A stretch of DNA of 64,000 nucleotides from NCBI GenBank assembly GCA_030272155.1, contig CP126201.1, positions 3,074,501 to 3,138,500 on the forward strand, in the 5' to 3' direction. This DNA is from Tetradesmus obliquus (lineage: Eukaryota; Chlorophyta; Chlorophyceae; Sphaeropleales; Scenedesmaceae). The position numbers were made by a program, and so were the translations under genes. Of the stretch, positions 23,492-46,088 are shown piece after piece; position 1 is the first letter of the stretch, and each line of letters opens with the position of its first letter. The notes below the pieces were generated by a model. That model made no database searches. It was not told the DNA's origin and worked only from the letters and a program-made list of their open reading frames with translations.

Positions 23492-25064
23492 ACTGCTGAA
23501 TTGACTGTTGCCTGGCTTGACGGCTTTGCTGCTGCATCATTGAGTGCCGGTACTGCTGAGTCGCGCACGTCCAGCATGTCATGCAGCTGTCCAGGCTCCT
23601 TGAAGTTCTGGATGGCCCTGCAGATGGCGTTACAACAGTGTTACAAACGTAATACAACAGAATCACAACAGTATCACAACAGTATCACAACAGTATCACA
23701 ACAGTATCAGATCTAACACGTCATGCAGCTGCCCTGAAGTTTTGGTAGCCCTGCAGCTTTTGACCACCACATGGTGTACAGCGGCGGTCCAGATGTCTTG
23801 CAGAAATAGCAATATGCAGTAGGCAATGATGCGTCACCAGCAGTAATGAATGGCAGTTGTGCCAGGCAGTCAGTGCGCACAGCATGCTGTGTGCAGCTGT
23901 CACATGCTGCGATGCAAAGGGAAGAGGCCAAGCGCTACAGCAGGTGACAAATTGTCGGGCGAACAGCTGCTGCTGCTGCTGTTTTGGCCATGTTCAGCGT
24001 AACCAAGAGCAGTGATGTACAGGATGCTGAGCATGGCTTTGCAAGCAGTGTTGACGCACCAGCTCGCCATGCTTGCCGCATCCAGCGCGCTGCTGCTGCT
24101 GCTGCCGCTGCTGCTGTGCTAGCCACTGCTCATCAATGCCGCTTGAGCACAAGTAACAAGCTCACCATGCCTGCCGCATCCAGCGCGCTGCTGCGGTGTG
24201 GTCCTGCTGTGTGCCGTAGCCAGCCATCAGCATGTGAGACACCCTCACCATAGCCTCTGCATCACCAGACATGGCAAGCTGCAGACAGCAGCAGCAGCAG
24301 CGACAGAGCATGGTGGGAGGTGAGGCGACAGCAGTCACTCTGACCAGCAGGCTAGCAGAAGCAGAAGAGTCTGCTGCATCGTGTGGCAGCTGCCCTGTGC
24401 TGGCTGTAAGGCCGCTGCTGCATGCCTGTAGCCTTTTAAAACTCGCACACTCAGCTCTGAAGCCCAATGTTACGTTTGTTCAATGCTTTTTTCCAAGGCA
24501 CTACCAACAGCAGGTTCGGTCTGACAAAGTGGCAGGTCGTGGCAGCTCACCTGTAGCTCTTGCAGGAACCATCTGGCTTCACACTGCGCCACAACCAGCC
24601 TCAGCGGCTGGCCATACCTGCAGGAAGCATGCACAACGAGTTGCTGCAGCATCAGTCGAGTTCGCGGCAAGCTGCAGGCTGCTGCTGGGGAATCTACCTA
24701 GGCCAGGCGTACCCACACATGGTAGTCCTGCAAATGCTTGAAGCAGCCCTCTGTGCTTCACAGGGCCCAGAGCTGTCCTTTTAAATAAACAGGTAAGCAT
24801 GCAGGCACCTTGTATGGCACGGCGGGCATTGCCACAGCTGTCCTGCAAGCAGCAGGCGCAGCACCTGCATGCCAGTTTGTGCACTTGCAGGAGACATGTC
24901 ACAGCCTCAGCCTGACATGGCTGGATAGACAGTCAAACTCACTTGCCAGTGCGCTGCTGCGGCTGCTGCTTGCTGCTTTTGGAGGCTGCTGCACGTGCTT
25001 TGAACCACTTGCTGGCAGCGTATACGGCTGCGCCCCCAAAGGACAGCAGGAACCAGTCCAGCAT
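22912..25064 (-). CDS. Membrane-anchored Sel1-repeat protein of unknown function
   Basis: Six exons on the minus strand join in phase: 25064-24947, 24842-24809, 24727-24698, 24617-24551, 24278-24166 and 23617-22912 (355 aa). The first exon encodes an N-terminal hydrophobic helix (MLDWFLLSFGGAAVYAASKWF) followed by a basic stretch, like a signal anchor. Exons 2-3 give a Cys-rich piece (LWQCPPCHTR, TTMCGYAW) that may bind metal. Exon 5 (about residues 84-121) is a Sel1-type repeat: AMSGDAEAMVRVSHMLMAGYG, then AAARWMRQAW. The last exon begins NFKEPGQLHDMLDVRD and then becomes Ala/Gln/Ser low complexity. Intron 1 must use a GC donor (CTG|GCAAGT); using the adjacent GT puts a stop in exon 3. The two micro-exons (34 and 30 nt) are the least certain part. 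I do not recognise the family beyond the Sel1 repeat, which usually mediates protein contacts. Confidence 0.6.
23703..23756 (-). repeat. Upstream echo of Sel1-gene exon 6
   Basis: On the minus strand, a CTGCAG acceptor followed by a decayed copy of the exon 6 start (NFKEPGQLHDMLD region) lies about 85 bases upstream of the true exon. The gap is filled by an 11-bp tandem repeat (tatcacaacag, about five copies, 23650-23708). Confidence 0.8.
24050..24110 (-). repeat. Downstream echo of Sel1-gene exon 5 3' end
   Basis: On the minus strand, the end of exon 5 (AARWMRQAW) with the start of its intron recurs about 100 bases further on. The donor dinucleotide GT has become GC in the copy. Confidence 0.75.
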
Positions 25065-25961
25065 TGCTGCTGCTGCAGCCAGGCAGCAGTAGCTGCTACG
25101 TCTGTAGCAACCTAAGCGAGTTCACAGGTGGGGTGTGTTCTTTGTTTTGTTGGGTTCTGAGGGGTGTGGTGAAGCGTGGGTTCGTTGCAGGTCACTGTCG
25201 CGATCCAAAGCAGGACGGCAGTCAGGTATGCTCAGGCCAGAGCAGCAGGACAGTGCAGGTGGGCAGTGTGTGGCTGCCCGACATTGTAATGCTGCCTACA
25301 GGCGACAAAAACGCTTTTATCAAAATGTTCCACTTCAGTGTTGCCTGATCGACGCTAAGCGGACGCTGATGTGAGAGCTTCGGTGATAACAAGTTGCAGG
25401 GGTGACAACGGTAGGGTTGATGGTTGCATATGTCGTGTAAGGCGAAACCGCAACACTGTTACCCTTTTAGTGCTGTAGACTGCCTGAGAGGCGCTGAATC
25501 CCTGTGTCTGGCGAGTTGTCTTACAGCAGAAGCGAACCACCAGCTGCGTACGATCGACAATCCTTTGCTTTTAATCTAGCAAACAATACTGAAAGATTTA
25601 CGCGTCACCTGTTTGGTATCGGCTTGTCAGGCCACCAGTAGCTGCAGCAGCAGCAGCAGCAGCAGCAGCAAGCCCTATGGGGCAGCAGCACCCCTGCTGC
25701 ATGCGGGCTAGCTACGACCAGCACTAGCTGCTCTACTCACAAAACAGGAGCACTGAGCCTTTACAGTAGGGCAGCTGCAGAACAGCTTGTGTGAGCTGGC
25801 TAGCACAGCATCAGGAGGGCAGTACGCTTGCAACAGCAACAGCGCCGCTCTGGCAGCGCAGCGGGGTGCCTGATCCCTACCACACCTCACTAACAGCACT
25901 ATTACAGCATCTGCCTAGCGGCACCAGCCACCGCGGCAGGCCCAGCAACAGCAGCAGCACG
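25065..25961. other. CRNKL1: Divergent intergenic region (Sel1 gene / CRNKL1)
   Basis: About 0.9 kb separates the minus-strand Sel1 start from the plus-strand CRNKL1 start, so it should hold two promoters. I can name no promoter element. A CAG tract is at about 25645-25669. The CRNKL1 frame stays open upstream of the chosen ATG, but without another ATG. Confidence 0.6.
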
Positions 25962-36859
<10,898 letters not shown>

Positions 36860-37951
36860 TCAAGAGGTGTGCTGCAATGTGGTGCGTTCTAGGCCTTGAA
36901 TTGGTGCACTGCTAGTTTGAGTTGTGTGGCTGTGCTGCTGCTGCTGGGGTGTGCAGCAGCTGCTTCCCAGCAGCTTGCTGCAGCTGACACTTTTCACCAA
37001 GCGTGCGTGGCGTGTTCCGACCGTTGTGTTGCGCGCACGCAGTGTTGCTGCAGCTGTGTCACGCAGCAACAGACATGGCTGCATCTACGCCTTCAAGCTT
37101 GCATGAAGGCATGCATGCAATGCTGTGTCCGCATGACAGAGGTGTGAACGTGTCTCAGACTGTGCTTGTACAAGCACATGTGGGCAGGGTCTTCCACCAT
37201 ATCCAGACAGGTTGTGACGTACATCGTCTTACGTGCTTACGCACAAATGCCTTTCAAATTGATCTTGTTGCGGCATGTCTGACCAGCTTTGCAAGTGGCA
37301 GCGGTGATGCTTGGTATGTTATATGCTATGCCACGTCATGGTCCTGCAACTCAAACTACGTCAACTTGAAGGGAACGATGGTGCGCAGCTGGTACGCAAC
37401 AGCACCACAGTATGATGGAGTACTGAAGGCTTCCATTGTTGCATTGTAATCGTCAATAAGTGATGAAATGCACCAGCCGTACGTCTCATCCTCCAGCAAC
37501 CCAAGTGAACCAATTGATTACAACCCCCTACAGATGCTTTACGGCTAGCTGGTGTATACCAGCTATGTATGCTGCAACCTGAGAGTGCCAATGTGCAGTG
37601 CAAGCGCACACCGCTTGTCGTGCAGCTTGCAAGGTTGTGAAACCATGCAAATTTGGCGTGGTAGCATCTGCGAAGACCGAACTGGCGCAACATGCTTTAT
37701 ATATACACTATGACATGTGCGAGTGAGGTTCCACGTGAAGTCCAGTCCTTGTTGGCACTTCGAAAGCATTGCACTGCCAATGTTGGACCGATAGCAAACC
37801 TTGAGGTTTTTTTACACAGCACTGCACGTTGATGGGCGCTGTTTACAGAGTTCAGTTGGTTTACACCTAGAATTCTGCGTTGAGAAGGCTGTCGATGGGA
37901 ATGCGGCATGCCTGTTTCTTCTTAAACCTTTGAATAGCATCTGAAAAAGCC
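36860..37951 (+). other. Gene-free interval (CRNKL1 3' flank)
   Basis: I see no supportable exon. The 148-codon open frame ending at 37449 lacks domain features and a convincing start. TGTAA at 37445-37449 is a candidate 3' end. Confidence 0.55.
37445..37449 (+). terminator. CRNKL1: Candidate poly(A) signal for CRNKL1
   Basis: TGTAA 586 bases after the stop codon; low certainty. Confidence 0.3.
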
Positions 37952-40900
37952 ATGACTGGCCTCAGCCGGGTGCTTGCCTGGTGTACTGTTGCAGCTCTGC
38001 TTGTGCTGCCGGCCAGTGCCTGGGATGCCAACGCCGGTCTCGTGCCCCCTCTTGCGGTGTCAACTCGCACCATTTCAGTCAGCACTAATGACGCAGCGAA
38101 GCAGAACATCATCGACGGCAATGACCAGGTCAGCTAGGAGCACCTAGCGGCACCCTGCAGCACTCAGGGAACGTTGCTCCTTGCTAGTCCACTAGAGTCC
38201 CGAAAAGCGAAGCTATTGGTACTTTAGAAAATGTTCAAGCTTGAAGTGTATGCAGCATGTGTGCAGCCTCTCCTTTTACAGTGCTATAGCAGGCACAGCA
38301 GCAGCAGCATGTACAGCGGGTTGCTCACTCTCACCACCTGGCTGCCTGCTGTGATTCTGTTCATTACTACTGCCTTATTCCACGCCATCCAACAGACTCA
38401 ATGGCAATCAGGAGCCTGCTTCCCTACAGGTGAGCAAACTTCCGCAGCAGGCGCCATCCAGTACTGCGCAGCAGCATCCAGATACAGCAATCCTGCAAGC
38501 GCAATGCTGCTCGTTGCAGACATGCATCATGAAACACTCGGGCCATAGCAGGAAAAGCAGCCTGCAACCTCAGCTCTGTGTGTCTTGCAGCAAGCTACTC
38601 TGTTGGCACTGCTGATCTGCGCAACCTCAAAGCACATGTAACTTTTTCTTCCTTCTTTTAATCACCTGCAGGCTTCATTGCAAGGCCTGAGATGAACCTG
38701 CTGCTGCGCGTGTGCAACAGCAGCACGCCGTCACCTTGCACATACCCGGCGGGCAGCAGAACTGTCGACTCTGCGTTCGACAACAGCTTCTACACAGGCA
38801 AGTGTGGTCCTTTGTGACAGCGCATGACATATCGTGTTTGTAACATAACGCATAACATGACGTGTCGGAAGATTTTTGCAGCAGAGCAGACCCACGTGAC
38901 ATGCATCTCAACACCTGATGTTGCACCATTGACATCCAATACACACCAATCTGTTTTGTCACCCGTCCCTGCTGCGGTATGTGCCTGCAGGCGCTTGGAT
39001 CGCCAAGGCAGCAAATGGCATCGCCTCCATCAGCATAACCCTGCCACAGCCCACAGACATTTACCGCTTCTACTTCCGAGGCAGCTGGAACAAGGGCGTA
39101 GCACGCTTAGTCATCCAGCAGCAGGACGGCAGCACTACCACAGTGGTTGGAAACTTGAACAGTACCTTGGCTTGGGTGGATATCAAGCAGATTGGATTGT
39201 GGCAGGGTGTGACGCAGGTGCAGGTCGTGTCGAATGACTCGTTTACGTTGACAGAGCTCGCCGCGCAGTACACGCGCTGCTTTGAGATGGCCACGCTCGA
39301 CATGCAGGACGTGTTTGCCGTGCATGTGATCAGGTGCGGCCCTGCAGCAGCAGCAGCAGCAGCAGCAGCAGCGGGGGCAGAAGCAGCCTGGTTCTGCGAT
39401 AACGTATGGCGTTGCCAGCAGTGGTGCCAGCAGCAGCAGCACATCAGTCAGCACATGGTCATGATATGCTTGAGAAGCTTCGTTGCAAAAACAAATCACC
39501 AGCAGCAACTGTATTGTACTGCTGGCATGTACCGCTCACTATACCGCTTACCCGTACCGCTTACCTGTGTGCACATGTCACATTGTGCAGGGCTCGCTGA
39601 TGGACCACCGACTCTATTGTACTGCTATTGTACTGCCTGTACCGCCCACCTGTACCGCCCACCTGTGTCATTTGCATCTGCTGTCATGCAGGGCACGCTG
39701 GTGGAGCACTGACTCTGTTGGCACCTCCCTGAGTGTCTCTGCTGACAACGCCACCTGGACTGTTGTGAGGGACGACCTGAAGCCAGACAACCTGCCCAGT
39801 TACGACTTCAACTTTGACCCACCTGTCAATGTGAGATTCAAACTTTTGAGTGCTAACATGTAACACACTTTTTGAAACAACAGGTAAAGAAAGTGCTGGG
39901 CTGCAGGTTGTGGATTGCTTTTGACAACATCCCTATGCTTCGAGGCGCACGCCCAGTGATTATCAAGACAAGATGCAGCATGCCGCAGCACCGTACAGCG
40001 GCTACCTAGCTCATATACACACTGCGCTTTGCAGCTGCACGTGCGTGACTGCTTACCAATGCCCTTCCCTGCTGCTCACAGATGCGCTTCATCCGTATCA
40101 GGCATCTTGTCAATGAGACCGGCGACTGGCGCAAGGTCTACACCTGGGAGATTGGCGCGTACGGCGCAGGCGGGCGCTGGGGCCTGCCGCCACAGCCGCA
40201 GCAGCAGAGCCGCAGCTTCAGGCAGCTGATGGGTGTGAACGGCATATGGGGATGGGGCAACAAGTCGTTCAGTGACACCCTGGTGAAGCAGGTGCGTTGC
40301 CAGAGAAGAAAAGGAGGTTTAGGGGGTTGGGGTTCAGGCAGAGCTGCAGCCAGCTGATGGGTGTGAACGGCATCGGGCGCTGGGGCAACAAGTCGTTCAG
40401 TGACACCCTGGTAAAGCAGGTGTGCTTTTGTTTTGAAGAGCTCCCAGGCTGGCCCAGGAAGTTGACAGCAAGCCTGCAAGCAACCCTTTCTGCGATGCTG
40501 GCAGGATTCTTTGTTGTATTCCTGCCTCCAAGCGTGATCGGGGACAGAGATGCCTTCAATATGCACGCACTGAAGGTCAACTGCTGCTGACTGGAGTTTG
40601 ACTGACGTGCGCTCTTCTTGCCCTGCCTGTGCTGCTGCTGCGTACTGCCTGCCTGTCAACAACAGGGCAAGGGCCCCCTGCTGTACAACGCAGTGGCATC
40701 ATCCGGCAGGAACTACCAGAACCTCAACTGGTGAATGGCACGGCTATTTGAGCGACGTACCATCTGCTGCAACACGACGCACCTACTTGCATGAAGCACT
40801 GCATGCTGTACACTATCTACACACACCGCATCGATGCGGTGTGTGTATGAGATCTCAGAACAGAGCAGAAACATAACCGAAATCCAAAACCACGGATTGC

Positions 40901-41146
40901 ACTGTGCTGCAGGGACTTGAAGAAGCTGGGCAACGACCCCAAGTGGGACACCATGAACAAAACAGGCACAGACGGCCAGTGGTGGCTCGACTGTGAGTGG
41001 CTATGGCTCTGGCTATGGCTTCACCCCCCTGCCAACAGCAGAGCTTCTTCTTGTTACCAGTACACGTTGCTTGCTGAGGGCGTGCGCGTGTGTGAAAAGC
41101 GCCAGCTGTACGCCTGCTGGTGTAGCGCTGGGTAAGCACGCCACTG

Positions 41147-41187
<41 letters not shown>

Positions 41188-41577
41188 GAGCGCAGGACCC
41201 CGTAGCTGCCAAGGCACTGACTTGTTCGTGCGGTGTGCTGTGCCTCCCCTGGCCTGCAGGGGACCGCGAGTATGGCGCCTGGAAAAAGGCGGGCATCCCA
41301 GTGTCCGTCACATACCAGGTGCGGCAGCGTACAAACCCTGCAGCTGAGATGTTGCACACATCTAGGTTAGGGCTTAGATGAATGATTCAATTTTCATTTA
41401 TTCTACAGCACCGCGTACAGCACCGCCTACAACCTGGGCTAATTCGATGTGTTCCCTTCTTCACTACTGCTGCTGCTGTGCATCCGGGCAGTGGGACAAG
41501 TTTGTTGCGCCGCCTGCCGCATGGGGCCCCTACAACACCGCCTACAACCAGGGCCTATCTGATGCGTTCCCTTCTTC

Positions 41578-41627
<50 letters not shown>

Positions 41628-44600
41628 GCATCCCGTCAGTGGGACAAGTTTGTCGCTCCGCCTGCTGCCTGGGGCCTCGACCCCTACAGCACCACCTACA
41701 CCCTGGCCTTGTCTGATGTGTTCACTGTTTTGCTGCTGCTGCTGCTGAACCAGTGGGACAAGTTTGTTGCGCCGCCTGCTGCCTGGGGCCCCGACCCCTA
41801 CAGCACCGCCTACAACCTGGGGTTCAAGTTTGCGCGCCACTTTGGGCCCACCGCCGGCACCGGCAACGTGGCTTCATTTGAGGCGGGCAACGAGCCATGG
41901 GACGGCTTCAATGCAACGTTTTATGGACAGGTGACCGCAGGAGCATAGACAAAGCTGCTGCTGCTGCTGCTGCTGCTGCTGCATTGCTGTCGCCTGCTAC
42001 TGAGCAGCAGCTGCCGCGGCCTGCCTGCGTGCATGCTTGAACGTCAAGGCGCTTTCATGCAGGCGCTGCTGCTGCTGCTGCACTGATCTGTGTCGCAGCA
42101 GCTGCGGCATGCGCTGCAGCGATCTAGACCCCGCCTTGCCGCCACACATCCAATGAATGAGTTGCTGGCTCGCATCTCATGTTGCTTGCTTTCATCTGTC
42201 GCTATGCAGCTGCTGCGGGGCTTCACTGATGGGCTGTACTGAGGCTGTTCAAAAAGCTCAACTCCCTCTACATACCAGCAGCTTGTATGCTTGCTTGCTT
42301 TGTTCAACTTTATGCTTGTTTGTCGCCTGAATGGTGCCGCTATGCAGCTGCTGCGGGGCTTCACTGATGGGCTCCAAAACCAAAAATAAGTAACTGACTT
42401 GCTGGATCGCACTTTTTCTTGCTTTGATCTGTTACAACGCAGCTGCTGCAGGGCTTCACTGATGGGCTGTTCGCGGGTGACCCTGCCGCTGCTGCTGCTG
42501 CTGCTTCTCAGGGGTTTGTGTTGTTGTCGCTTTGTTGCCGCTTTGTTGCCTCGCTTTGTTGACTGGCTGGCTGGATGACTGTGTGTGCTTGAAGGTGCAG
42601 CTGGGGGTTACTGGCTGGCCTGCTTGCTTGCTCACGTGTCTGTTGTGCTTGCTGCACTGTCCACAATTGGTGCCACTATGCAGCTTCTGCGGGGCTTCAC
42701 TGATGGGCTGTATGCGGGTGACCCCGCCGTCAAGCGGCTGCCGGTGCCTGCCTGCCTGCCTGCCTGCCTGCGTGCGCGTGTGCGTGCTTGAAGGTGCTGG
42801 TGCTGTCAAGCAGATACTGTGCCACATTGCCGCATGCGCTGCAGCATGCTTGACCTCCTTTTGCCTCCAAAACCCATAAGCAACTGACTTGCTATATCGC
42901 ACTGTCCCTTGCTTGCTTTTATTTATTGGAATGCAGCTGCTGCGGGGCTTCACTGATGGGCTGTACGCGGGTGACCCTGCGGTCAAGCGGCTGCCCTGCG
43001 CGCTGCAGGCCAACGAACCGGTGTATGACGGCTCCTACATTGGCACACGCCTGCCGCAGGTACGCGGCCAGCTGTTGAGCTATATGTTTTTAGATACACA
43101 GGTGTTGTGTGGTTGGTGGTTTAAACAGGCCAACGAGCCCGTGTATGACGGCTCCTACATTGGCACACGCCTGCCGCAGGTACGCGGCCAGCTGTAGAGC
43201 TGTATGTTTTTAGATACACAGGTGTTGTGTGGTTGGTGGTTTGAACAGGCCAACGAGCCCGTGTATGACGGCTCCTACATTGGCACAAGCCTGCCGCAGG
43301 TACGCGGCCAGCTGTTGAGCTGTATGTTTTTAGATACACAGGTGTTGTGTGGTTGGTGGTTTGAACAGGCCAACGAGCCCGTGTATGACGGCTCCTACAT
43401 TGGCACTCGCCTGCCGCAGGTGCGCGGCCAGCTGTTGAGCTGTATGTTTTAGACAAAGAGGTGTTGGTGAGTTGATAGGGCAACGAGCCAGTCTACGACG
43501 GCTCCTATATTGGCACGCGCCTGCCACAGGTGTGTTTGTGAGATCAGTTCAATTGTGTTTCCTGTGTAGTTGTGGCGCTGCAATGCTGAGTGTCCTGAGT
43601 GTTGGTGTGGCACCTAGCGCAACGCTGCTGTTATGCTGCTGCAGCTGTTACACAGGACACCGCGCCCAAGCCGACGCCGTCAACACCCGCTTGCAGAACT
43701 GCAAAGGGTTTATCAGCAGATAAGGTGATCACATGGGCCCAACTGCTGCTCTGCCTGCTTCTGCTGCGCAGGACATCGCCCCCAAGATCGATGCCGTCAA
43801 CACCCATGTGTACAGCTTCTTCAACTTGGACAATGGCACGCGTGTGGCGGTGCACCCCGAGCACTACGGCAGCGCCATGAACAGTGAGCGGCCCGGCCAG
43901 ATGTTCAGCAGCAGCAGCAGCGAAGTGTGAATGCGGTGCACCCTGAGCACTACAGCAGCTCCGCCAACAGTAAGCGGCTCATTATCCCAAGCTGGATGTG
44001 CGTCACTTCACCTATTGCGCTTCTCTTTTGAGCAAGCAGCCTCCAATTCATTGAGGTTCCAGCACGCCATATGTGTGCCTGCTCTGCTGTGCATGAGTTG
44101 ACAGTCACGCGCACATTCTGCTGCTGCTGCCTCTGCCTGCTTGTTCTGCTGCTGCTGCGCAGGCCTGAACAACATGATCAAGTGGCGCGACACAAACATG
44201 CCGGGCAAGGGCCTGTGGGTGACTGAGGTGCGTGGAAGGTTTTTTACGTGGCACGACAAAAAAAAAGAAAAACGATGATCAAAGAATTAGGACAATATGA
44301 ACACGTGACCAGGCCAGAAGTACAAAGCGTGGTGAAGTGGTGCGTGTTGCAAATGTGCATAACACACATCAGTGACGACATGACGCCCATACCTGCCTGC
44401 CTGTCTGTCATCTTTTGCAGTTTGGTTGGGATGCAGCGCGGCCAGGCAAGGATTGCGGCAAGACACCGAATGTGCAAGCCAGCTGCATTGACACTACGAC
44501 AATAACATGATGCCTGCCGCCTGCCTGCCTGCCTGCCTGTATGCCATCTTTTTGCAGTTTGGTTGGGACGCGGCGCGCCCTGGTGAGGACTGCGGCAAGT

Positions 44601-46088
44601 CCACCGAGTGTGTCAGCCAGCTGGCGCAGGCAGCGTATGGTGTGAGGGCGCTGGCGCTGTTTGCACGCAAGGGCGTGGAGCAGGCACACTGGTTCTTCTA
44701 CGCCAACGATGACGGTGAGCGCATATTTGCTATGGTTTTTAGTTTGTTTTTGGTGCTTTGCTGTGTCACTTGTGATCCTGCAGAGGTGTGGCAAGCTGAG
44801 AACAGCATAAGAGCGGGAAACAGCCGCTGCGCTGCACTGAGCACTGCGCAGCTGTGTCTGCGGAGATGCGCTCATGTGCTGCCAGACTTTTGGTGCAGCT
44901 GTATGGCATGCTCGGTGCCGCTTCATCATGCTGCTGCTGCTGCTGCTGCTGCTGCCGCAGGCTGCAACACGCTGTTCTGCCGCAGCGGGCTGCGTGACAC
45001 CTACACTGCAGGCTTTGGGGAGGAGCCGGTGTACAGGGCCTACAGGGCCTTCCTGCAGGTGGGTAATTACATTTTCAGGGGCTGGGTTTTGGGCTGTTGA
45101 GGGCTCAGGGCTTAGGGCCTACAGGCTTTTTGGGGAGGAGCCCGTGTACAGGGCGTACAGGGGCCTCCTGCAGGTGGGTGTAGGGGTTGGGAACTTGCGC
45201 TGTTCAGGGCGCAGGTCTTAGGGTCTGCAGGGTTCGGGGAGAGCCGGTGTACAAGGCCTTCCTTGCAACTATTCAAAGGCTGGTTTTGGGGCTGTTGAGG
45301 GCTCAGGGCTTAGGGCCTACAGGCTTTTTGGGGAGGAGCCCGTGTACAGGGCGTACAGGGGCCTCCTGCAGGTGGGTGTAGGGGTTGGGAACTTGCGCTG
45401 TTTAAGGCGAAGGTCTTAGGGTTTGCCGGATTTGGGGAGAGCCGGTGTACAGGGCGTACAGGGCCTTCCTGCAGGTGGGTTTGAGCTGTAGGGTGTTGAG
45501 TGGTGGGCGGAGGGTGCGTGTTGCCTGCAGGGCCCTCCTTCCTGCGCGTCAGTTGACTGCTGCGGCAACCTGCTGTGGACCTGCTGTGCTTCTTGCGTGC
45601 TGCTGCTGTTTGCCAACTTCCTGTTGGCCCCGTAGCACCTACGTGCCTCGGAGCAGCAGCACCTGTTGCTGCAAGTGTGTGCTTGCTTTGTTGCTCTTGC
45701 AACCTCTACACAAACCAACCCCTGCTGCTGCTGCTCCCCCCTCGCTGCTGCTGCTGCTGCAATGCACCTGCAGCTTGCGGGAGCCTCCTACTTCAAAGCC
45801 ATCGCAGCAGAGACAAATGACGTCTACGCATACGTGCTCAGCAATGCAGCAGGCACCCCAACACACGTACTCGCCTGGCGCCCCATCCCTGTTGGAGAGT
45901 CAGAGCAGCCATCTGATGCAGCAGCAGTGCAGTTTGATGTCGGCTTTTCTGCGGCTGCTGCTGCTGCGTATGCGCTGAATGGTGTTGCTCCCAGCGGCAG
46001 CGTGGCTGCTGCTCTGCCGAGCATTGCTGGCAGTAGCTGGAGCATGATGCTGTCTGGTGTGCCCACTCTGGTTGTGCTGTCTGCCTGA
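37952..46088 (+). CDS. Secreted glycoside hydrolase with N-terminal discoidin-like region
   Basis: Sixteen exons join in phase: 37952-38128, 38396-38429, 38672-38797, 38991-39333, 39692-39830, 40082-40291, 40666-40730, 40913-40992, 41260-41318, 41754-41930, 42937-43059, 43772-43883, 44163-44227, 44558-44714, 44961-45058 and 45774-46088 (759 aa). Residues 1-23 are a signal peptide. The next ~250 residues are beta-rich and contain discoidin/CBM32-like segments (IIDGNDQTQWQSG, TDIYRFYFRG, MRFIRIRHL). The catalytic part has MGVNGIWGWGNKSFSD, then SFEAGNEPWDGF with Glu458 as likely acid/base. WVTE|FGWD follows with Glu570 as likely nucleophile, about 112 residues on, as in clan GH-A retaining enzymes. 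The GH family and substrate are not determinable by eye. Intron 3 is GC-AG. A beta-type tail (LAGASYFK to VVLSA) ends the protein. Wall or extracellular polysaccharide turnover is an inference. Exon 11 choice is uncertain because of the downstream cassettes. Confidence 0.8.
38798..38803 (+). promoter_or_regulatory. Non-canonical GC 5' splice site (glycoside hydrolase intron 3)
   Basis: ACACAG|GCAAGT is the only donor that joins to the AWIAKAANGIAS frame at 38991. The following GT (38802) would put exon 4 in the wrong frame. Confidence 0.85.
39585..39620 (+). repeat. Upstream echo of hydrolase exon 5
   Basis: A GTGCAGGG acceptor plus a decayed copy of the exon 5 start (ARWWSTDSV) lies about 100 bases before the true exon at 39692. 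Confidence 0.7.
40342..40425 (+). repeat. Downstream echo of hydrolase exon 6
   Basis: About 75 bases encoding LMGVNGIGRWGNKSFSDTL with the GTGTGC donor repeat the exon end after a 50-base gap. Confidence 0.92.
41404..41753 (+). repeat. Three upstream echoes of hydrolase exon 10
   Basis: Copies at about 41404-41440 (short), 41490-41560 and 41638-41712 encode WDKFVAPPAAWGPDPYSTAY. They are separated by a shared spacer (ctgatg(c/t)gttcccttcttcac) and CTG tracts. The true exon starts at 41754. Confidence 0.9.
42203..42780 (+). repeat. Four upstream echoes of hydrolase exon 11
   Basis: A TATGCAG-like acceptor plus the sequence encoding LLRGFTDGLYAGDP recurs at about 42206-42243, 42344-42377, 42442-42490 and 42678-42745. 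The real exon starts at 42937. The last echo extends through VKRLP and then has a GTGCCT donor-like end. Confidence 0.9.
43009..43529 (+). repeat. Five-copy exon/intron tandem array with a 120-bp period
   Basis: The 51-base segment encoding ANEPVYDGSYIGTRLPQ is the 3' part of exon 11 (43009-43059). It recurs at 43129-43179, 43249-43299, 43369-43419 and 43479-43529. Every repeat is preceded by AG, followed by GT, free of stops and 17 codons long in phase 0. The ~69-base intron piece between copies is also conserved (cagctg(t)tgagctgtatg, then tttagatacacagg). Confidence 0.95.
43650..43980 (+). repeat. Echoes flanking hydrolase exon 12
   Basis: An upstream decayed copy (CACAGGACACCGCGCCCAAG..., the DIAPKIDAVNT region) lies at about 43652-43700. 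A downstream copy of the VHPEHYGSAMN end with an AACAGTAAG donor lies at about 43930-43978. Confidence 0.85.
44415..44475 (+). repeat. Upstream echo of hydrolase exon 14
   Basis: TTTTGCAG plus the sequence encoding FGWDAARPG(E/K)DCGK, which contains residues next to the catalytic Glu, is repeated about 138 bases before the true exon. A CTGC run lies between. Confidence 0.9.
45120..45480 (+). repeat. Four downstream echoes of hydrolase exon 15
   Basis: Copies of the sequence encoding FGEEPVYRAYRAFLQ with the GTGGGT donor lie at about 45127-45180, 45235-45265 (shortened), 45324-45378 and 45430-45480. A larger ~195-bp block is itself duplicated. Confidence 0.9.

Noticed and set aside
37003-37449. 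148-codon open frame after CRNKL1
   Set aside because: It begins at a non-ATG codon, has no recognisable domain, and ends at a TGTAA poly(A)-like motif. It is more likely 3' UTR.
43009-43529. Regularly spaced repeats resembling a CRISPR array
   Set aside because: The repeats are exon copies with splice sites in a eukaryotic gene, the spacers are themselves repeated, and no cas genes are present.
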